Assembly (NCBI GenBank): GCA_037074615.1
Contig: CM073518.1
Coordinates: 8,556,001 to 8,620,000 of the forward strand
Length of the DNA stretch: 64,000 bases
Reading direction: 5' to 3'
Origin: Leucaena leucocephala
Taxonomy: Eukaryota > Streptophyta > Magnoliopsida > Fabales > Fabaceae
This document shows, piece by piece, positions 58,394-64,000 of the stretch. The notes beneath the pieces were generated by a model. It saw only the letters and a program-made list of their open reading frames with translations, did no database searches and was not told where the DNA came from. A program made the translations under genes and the position numbers. The first letter of the stretch is position 1. Every line of letters begins with the position of its first letter.

Positions 58394-59006
58394 GAAAGGG
58401 TGAGATTTTTGGGAAAATCTCAATAGCAAACGGTGCTAAACAATGTATGCATCAATGTAAATACTTGTGCTTGCTTGTGAAAGTGTTAACAATGTGTAAT
58501 GTGTATGCTTTTATGTAACATATGAAATACAATTAGCCAAAGTAATCATAGAAACAGAGCTTCAATCATATACACATATGCAACACAATTCAACATAGAC
58601 ATAGCACATCCAAGTATAACATCCAATACATATAAGTTTAGGATAGTTTACTACCTCTTACTCCTTGCTTTCCTTATCCTTCCTCTTTACCTCTTGCTTC
58701 TTACTTCTCTTTGATGTGTGTCTTCCCTCTTTGAGCACACCAATCAAATCCTAACATAGCATTATCATTCATTCATTACAATCAATAACTTTCCTTAATC
58801 TTTACTAATTGACTTTGCCTTTGAACTAATTGATGTCTTGACCTTACCATGCACACTTTGGCCTTCTGAATCCATTTATGAACTCATAATTCTCAAATTC
58901 TAGTAGCTACATACTATTCTGGATAGAAACAAAATATGTTCTATTTGTTTCCAAAAATTCTCATTTTGATTCTAATGCTTCTAATACTTATTTCTCTACT
59001 TTATCC

Positions 59007-60935
59007 TGAAGGGAATTGGAAGACACGCAGCGGAAATTAACTTTAAAAATTTTTCCATTCCCAGCCAGGATCTACCGAATGTGTTTAAGTCAAGGAGAAA
59101 GAAGTGTTACCTTCGGTATTCGAGCTTTGGTCGCGACCTCAGTGTCCACTAGTCGTGACTCCTCGCCTCTGGAACTTTCAGTCGCGACCTCCTAAGCTTC
59201 TAGTCGCGACCTGTCACCTCTGGAGTTGTTAGTCGTGACCTACTCTACTTCTCATCGTGATCGGACGTCTCTGGAGTTTGTAGTCGCGACCTCGTCAGCT
59301 TCAAGTCGCGACCTGTATCCTCTTTTTAGATTTCTGACGTTCAGATGCCCGTATGGTCGCGACCTCAGTGTCAATAGGTCACGACCTTGCTTCGTGTCTG
59401 GTTGATCGCAAGAAGTCGACAGCTCAGATCGGCTTCCTCTACCGGTATCCACACGAACAGCGTTCCAATCGCGAACGACGTGCTAACGCCTCTTGTCCCT
59501 CTAGGGCTTTCTAGAGATTCCGTCCTCACCGTCTCTATTTCGGCAGTTTCTTATCTGCAAACCTTTTGCACTCTCCCTGCCCTCTTTTGTCACGTCTGAA
59601 TGTGTGTATAGAGAGCTGTCTAGAACCCTAGCCCCTAATGTCAAATATATAGGAAGCTATCGGGCTTCTAATAGGGCCGGGCTTCAGAATTAATCTTATA
59701 TTAATTCTGAATTAATACAATATCATATATTGCATAATTTAATAAGAAACTAATTAAATAAATATGGTTTATATTAAATCCGTCCCACAGATTTAATTCA
59801 CCTATTTATTTAATTTAAAATAAAGATAAGACAGAATTATATTTGATTTATTCTCATAAATCAAATTTGAGATATCTTATCAATTTGAATTTCAAATTCA
59901 AATAGATCATATCCATTTAAATTCAAATTCAAAAGTGATAGAGATTTAATTTATCCTTATAAATTAAATCTTACAAATATCTCTTATATTATATATAATA
60001 TATATACAAATTTATATATATAAAATATATATCCACCCTAGATTATTCATTGAATCTAGACATCTCTTAGATTCAATGAATCTGGACATCATAGCTCGTA
60101 TTGGGCTATTTTGTGTGCGACCCTGTAGGCCCATATGAAGTTGGCAGTGGCCCAGTTACTATACTGACCCACAAGTCATAAGCAGTCTCTAGCAAGGCAT
60201 TACAACTACCCAAAACATATGAGGATCGATAAACGATGTAACCTTTCATACAACCATATCACGTCCCTTTTGTCACACGATATTTCGGTCAAGGATGAGG
60301 CATGGAGAACGTCATCCTCCTGTTCCTGACCGTTACTTTCTCGATCCCTGAGTAGTCTGAATATAGAAATGGAACTATCCTTCCATTCCAGTATGGCCAT
60401 ACATTTCTTAGACTCACTCATCGAGGGGCCTAGTAATATCTCTCTACGAATGTGAGGGATAAATTCCATCTTGACCATTCACATTCCTCCGCATGAAAAA
60501 CCACTAAGCCCGATCATAGCCTTTATGATCACTCGGTCAAAAGTGACTTTTGACTAGGTCAAAGCTGAGCATTTGTCATGTAGGAATCCATGATGATCTC
60601 AGGTCAAAGGGCATAGTGACATGGCTTGTATATGAGAGAAGCTTATGACTTGACCCATGCAGCTCTCTCATAGCTGGTCGGTCCAGCACCCTGTACTCCC
60701 ACATGTGCCTATGACTTTGATTTATATCTCTATATATCTTCAAAGTCATACCGGTCTTATTTCATCTCTGCTCCCGCATAGATGACCGACCAGGGACGTT
60801 TAGGATAAGATTACGAGTTATCCAAGGATTGTCATCATAGTAAACATGCAAATAATATGATAACATAATTAAGAAATTCATAAATCAACAATGTTCATAA
60901 GATAATGATTGGCCCCTAGGGCACAATCTCCAACA
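59007..60935 (-). repeat. 3' LTR of copia element E
   Basis: 1929 bp, minus-strand TGTTGGAGATTGTGCC ... CCAATTCCCTTCA. Colinear with the solo LTR 36739-38644. It contains a GTCGCGAC array at 59130-59385, a TATA-like box at 59643-59651 and an AT-rich part. Confidence 0.94.
59130..59385 (-). repeat. GTCGCGAC array in copia element E LTR
   Basis: Pair starts 59130/59152, 59181/59203, 59232/59254, 59283/59305 and 59356/59378, the same grid as in the solo LTR (22 within pairs; 51, 51, 51, 73 between). Several motifs here are GTCGTGAC, ATCGTGAT or GTCACGAC, where the solo LTR has the intact form; the changes are CG to TG or CA. Confidence 0.94.
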
Positions 60936-60948
60936 TCCTCCCACTTGC
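60936..60948 (-). other. Polypurine tract of copia element E
   Basis: The minus strand reads GCAAGTGGGAGGA directly before the LTR start TGTTGG. Confidence 0.85.
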
Positions 60949-61893
60949 ACTAGGTACAATCATTAATTTGCCTAATTCCCATTGACCTAACATGACACTC
61001 ATGTTTTGCTTGCGCAAGGGCTTTGTTAGAGGATCAGCAACATTATCTTCCCCTGCTACCTTGCATATTTTTATATCACCTCTATCATTGATCTCTCTGA
61101 TGAGATGAAATCGCCTGAGTATATGCTTGGTCCTTTGATATGACCTAGGCTCTTTGGCCTGTGCAATGGCACCACTATTGTCACAGAACAAAGTTATTGG
61201 ATCTGAGATGGTAGGTACCACCCCTAGTTCTGTAATGAACTTCCTTATCCAAACGGCCTCCTTAGCTGCATCAGATGCTGCTATATACTCAGTTTTCGTT
61301 GTAGAATCTGCTACAGTGCTCTGCTTAGAGCTCTTCCAGCTTACCGCTCTATTATTTAGGAGGAATATGTATCCAGATTGCGATTTATGGTCATCCTGGT
61401 CAGTTTGGAAACTTGCATCTGTGTAACTAGTTACATAGAGCTCGTCATCCAATCCACCATAGACCAAGAATAAGTCCTTAGTCCTTCTTAAGTACTTAAG
61501 GATATTCTTGACAGCAGTCCAATGGCCCTCACCGGGGTCCTATTGATATCTGCTAGTCATACTTAAGGCAAATGAGACATCCGGTCGAGTACATAACATG
61601 GCGTACATGATAGATCCTATGGCCGAAGCATATGGAACCTTACTCATGCGACCTCGCTGATCTGGTGTACTAGTACACAAATCCTTGCTGAAGTGAATAC
61701 CATGAGACATGGGTATGAAACCCCTCTTTGATTCCTCCATACTGAACCTATGCAGTATCTTGTCTATATATGTGCTCTGACTCATTCCTAGAAGCCTTTT
61801 AGATCTATCTCTATAGATCCTAATTCCTAGGATGTAGGTGGCTTCACCCAAGTCTTTCATCGAGAAAGATTTTCCTAACCAAGACTTGACAAT
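60949..61893 (-). pseudogene. Copia reverse transcriptase end and RNase H, with stop
   Basis: Segment 61860-61543 is the reverse transcriptase thumb and connection (MKDLGEATYILGIRIYRD, SMEESKRGF, YASAIGSIMYAM). An in-frame TAG at 61540-61542 follows. Segment 61467-60949 is RNase H, with YTDASFQ, a TEYIAAS block, CDNSGAIAQA and the usual copia ending (GEDNVADPLTKPL). The frame runs 33 bp into the LTR to a stop at 60916. RNase H residues appear intact; the stop is the damage. Confidence 0.92.
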
Positions 61894-62964
61894 CTACAAG
61901 GTAGGAATGTCATTCCCAATGAGTAGGATGTCATCGACATAGAGTACCAAAAATACAACTGTGCTCCCACTAACCTTCTTGTACACACAAGGTTCATCAA
62001 TATTTTGAAGAAATCCAAACTCTTTGACTACTTCATCAAAACGATGATTCCAACTCCGAGATGCTTGCTTTAGTCCATAAATGGACCTTTAAAGCTTGCA
62101 CACCTTACCAGAGTCCTCAAAACGCACAAATCCTTCAGGTTGTGTCATGTACACATCCTCAAGGAGCTTTCCATTAAGGAAGGATATCTTGACGTCCATC
62201 TGCCATATTTCATAGTCATAATATGCTGTAATGGCAAGGAGGATTCTGATTGATTTGGTCATTGCAACTGGGGAAAAGGTCTCATCATAGTCCACACCAT
62301 GAGTTTGAGTAAATCCTTTTGCAACCAGTCGTGCCTTGAAGACATTTACATTGCCATCCATGTCGATTTTCTCTTTAAAAAACCACTTGCACCCGACGAT
62401 TTTTACACCTTCAGGCGGGTCGACTAAGGTCCATACCTTATTGTCGTACATGGATTGCATCTCAGACTTCATGGCACTAAGCCATTTTTCAGAGTTTGGT
62501 CCCACTATAGCTTCTCGATAGGTAGTTGGCTCATTATGCTCAATGAGCAACACATCACGATTATCAGAAATCAGAAATCCATATCTTTGAGGCTGAAGTC
62601 GTGCCCTATTAGATCGCCGTGGGCCTTGCGTGACCTGAGGAGTCTCAACAACTTGTTGTGAGTCTTCTATATTTTTCATCTGTAGTTCTGTGGTGTCTTG
62701 TGGCTCTCGAACTTCTTCGAGGTGTACCTTACTCCCAATGGTTCTTTTAGAGATAAATTCTCGTTCTAGAAAGATACCATTTCTGACAACAAATACTTTG
62801 TTATCAGTGGGGTAGTAGACATAATATCCCTTGGTTTCCTTAGGATATCCCACAAAAAGGCACTTTGAAGATTTGGGCGCTAACTTATCTGAGACTTGTT
62901 GCTTAACATAGACCTCACATCCCCAAATCTTGAGAAAAGACAAACTAGGTTTCCTCCCAGTCTA
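61894..62964 (-). pseudogene. Copia reverse transcriptase and integrase tail, with stops
   Basis: In one frame: integrase tail (FLKIWGCEVYVK, LFVGYPKETKGYYVY) from 62961, then reverse transcriptase (W-TLVDPPEGVK, GCKWFFKEKIDMDG, VFKARLVAKGFTQ, YDETFSPVAMTKSIR, WQMDVKISFLNG) to 62092. A TAA at 62089-62091 follows, then the continuation with the YVDD catalytic box at 61930-61941, then TAG at 61894-61896. Note DVKISFLNG, where copia usually has DVKTAFLNG. Stop codons at 62962-62964, 62089 and 61894 are all in frame, so base changes rather than indels killed it. Confidence 0.92.
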
Positions 62965-63981
62965 TATCTCATACGGAGTCTTTTCAACTGCCTTAGATGG
63001 AACACGATTCAGTGTGAACGCAGCTGTCTCTAGGGCGTGGCCCCAAAAGGACGGTGGAAGATCTGTTCGACTCATCATGGATCGAACCATATCTAATAGT
63101 GTTCGATTCCTCCATTCAGAAATGCCATTCCATTGTGGTGTTCCTGGAGGAGTCAATTGTGAGACTATCCCACAATTCCTAAGATGATCGATAAACTCTT
63201 GGCTCAAATATTCACCACCTTGATCAGATCGAAGGGCTTTAATTGTTTTGCCAAGCTGGTTTTGTACTTTATTTTGAAATATCTTGAACATTTCAAAAGA
63301 TTCGGATTTATGTTTCATTAGATAGACGTAGCCATATCTACTGAAATCATCTATGAATGTGATGAAGTACGGATAACCTCTTCTGACATTTGTATTCATC
63401 GATCCACACACATCTATATGTATGAGTCCCAACAAATCAGTGGCCCTCTCACTGTGTCCAGTGAAAGGCGACTTTGTCATCTTTCCTAACAAACAAGATT
63501 CGCAAGTATCATATGATTCAAAATCAAATGAGTTGAGAAATCCATCTTGATGGAGTTTAGAAATACGTTTCTCATTTATGTGGCCCAGACGACAGTGCCA
63601 GAGGTATGTCAGATTCAAATCATTTGGTTTGACCCTTTTGGCGGTTATGTTATAGATATTTTCATGACTGGGTTGTTCCAAGTTTAATATGTAATGATCA
63701 ACATGCAAATCACCATGAGCATAGAAAACATCATTACGATAAATGGAACATTTACCATTTCCAGAAATGGAAGTGTAACCTTCCTTATCCAAATAAGAAA
63801 GAGAAACAATGTTACTACTCAAAGCAGGAACATAATAGCAATTGTTCAAAACTAACAAAAGCCCAGTGGGCAGAACTAATTCATAAGTGCCTACAGCTAA
63901 AGCAGCAACCTTTGCTCTGTTTCTAACTCGTAGGTCAACTTCGCCCTTGTTCAACTTTCTACTGTCCTTTAGGCCCTGCAC
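62965..63981 (-). pseudogene. Copia GAG-pre-integrase and integrase, partial
   Basis: Starts outside or at the edge of the window; the frame is open to 63981. The GAG-pre-integrase domain carries the zinc finger (LWHCRLGHIN ... CESCLLGKMTKSPF). The integrase core has all three acidic residues: the first Asp in IHIDVCG, the second in RSDQGGEYLS, and Glu in NGISEWRNRTLL. It ends at TAG 62962-62964 just where a Trp codon (TGG) would be expected in the YEI-TGRKP motif. So this part is intact in sequence up to the nonsense change. Confidence 0.93.
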
Positions 63982-64000
63982 ATTTGTACAAATGTGAGAA

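Larger units (their letters stand above)
52247..59006 (-). mobile_element. Old LTR (family T), interrupted twice
   Basis: Segments 52247-52870 and 58399-59006 form one LTR-like sequence: a start TTTAACATCCTTAC, decayed from TGAAACATCC, and the GGTGAGATTTTTGGG block that in relatives reads GATGAGATTCGGGGG. A solo LTR (52876-58393) lies in its middle. The copia element cuts it at 59006 (TATCC at 59002-59006). The rest lies beyond the window. Confidence 0.7.
59007..64000 (-). mobile_element. Element E: Ty1/copia retrotransposon, 3' part, continues past the window
   Basis: 3' LTR 59007-60935, polypurine tract 60936-60948 and polyprotein upstream on the minus strand to the window end. Domain order integrase, then reverse transcriptase, then RNase H marks it as copia. 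TATCC at 59002-59006 should be its left target duplication; the right copy, the 5' LTR, primer site and gag are outside. All polyprotein parts are in one frame but four stops break it. Confidence 0.94.

Noticed and set aside
1..59006. A single large element with the LTR fragment 1-1474 and the LTR at 52247 as its two LTRs
   Set aside because: No primer site is visible next to 52247 and no polypurine tract next to 1474, and the ends do not match well. They are kept as independent LTRs.

Overview
This is plant nuclear DNA, most likely from a dicot, and almost all of it is LTR retrotransposon. The evidence is tRNA-iMet and tRNA-Asp primer binding sites, Athila-type and chromodomain-type Ty3/gypsy polyproteins, a Ty1/copia polyprotein, kilobase-scale LTRs and 5-bp target site duplications (TSDs). 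I see no host gene, tRNA, rRNA or CRISPR. I cannot name the species.

Layout. Positions 1-1474 are the end of an old LTR. Positions 1475-4702 are old unassigned DNA with a decayed copia-like gag trace and an ATCGAT palindrome array. Positions 4708-49797 are one minus-strand Athila element (A, TSD TATAT) that has been split repeatedly. Element B (12158-45521, TSD GGAAA) sits between the gag and protease of A. B is a minus-strand, 3.6-kb-LTR element with only gag remnants. Inside B lie a solo LTR (13351-16945, TSD GTTAC), a copia solo LTR (36739-38644, TSD GATCA) and element C (20353-36422, TSD CTCAA). C is a nearly complete chromovirus with an extra 229-codon ORF before gag. Element D (24611-30382, TSD CTTAG) is inserted in the reverse transcriptase of C. 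D is a young plus-strand non-autonomous element with near-identical LTRs. To the right come a solo LTR (49941-51978, TSD CATAT), an old LTR (52247-59006) holding a solo LTR that itself holds a solo LTR (TSDs GAAAG and AGTAC), and a minus-strand Ty1/copia element (59007 to the window end) with four in-frame stops.

The most striking signal is not a gene. The 8-bp palindrome GTCGCGAC recurs in noncoding parts of at least five element types: A, B, D, the copia LTR and the 49941 solo LTR. Its start-to-start spacings are quantised: 22 bp within a pair, 29 bp between pairs (51-bp period), sometimes 73 (51+22). The spacer sequence changes while motif and spacing stay. The same grid in Athila and copia elements, which belong to different superfamilies, is hard to explain by ordinary descent. 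In A and D the arrays follow the primer binding site and recur before the 3' polypurine tract, which suggests a cis-acting role such as RNA structure or dimerisation, or a protein binding array.

Together the coding parts are retrotransposition machinery only: gag, protease, reverse transcriptase, RNase H, integrase. A and the copia are dead by frameshifts or stops. C is the closest to intact but is split by D. D has no proteins and would have depended on an Athila-like partner.
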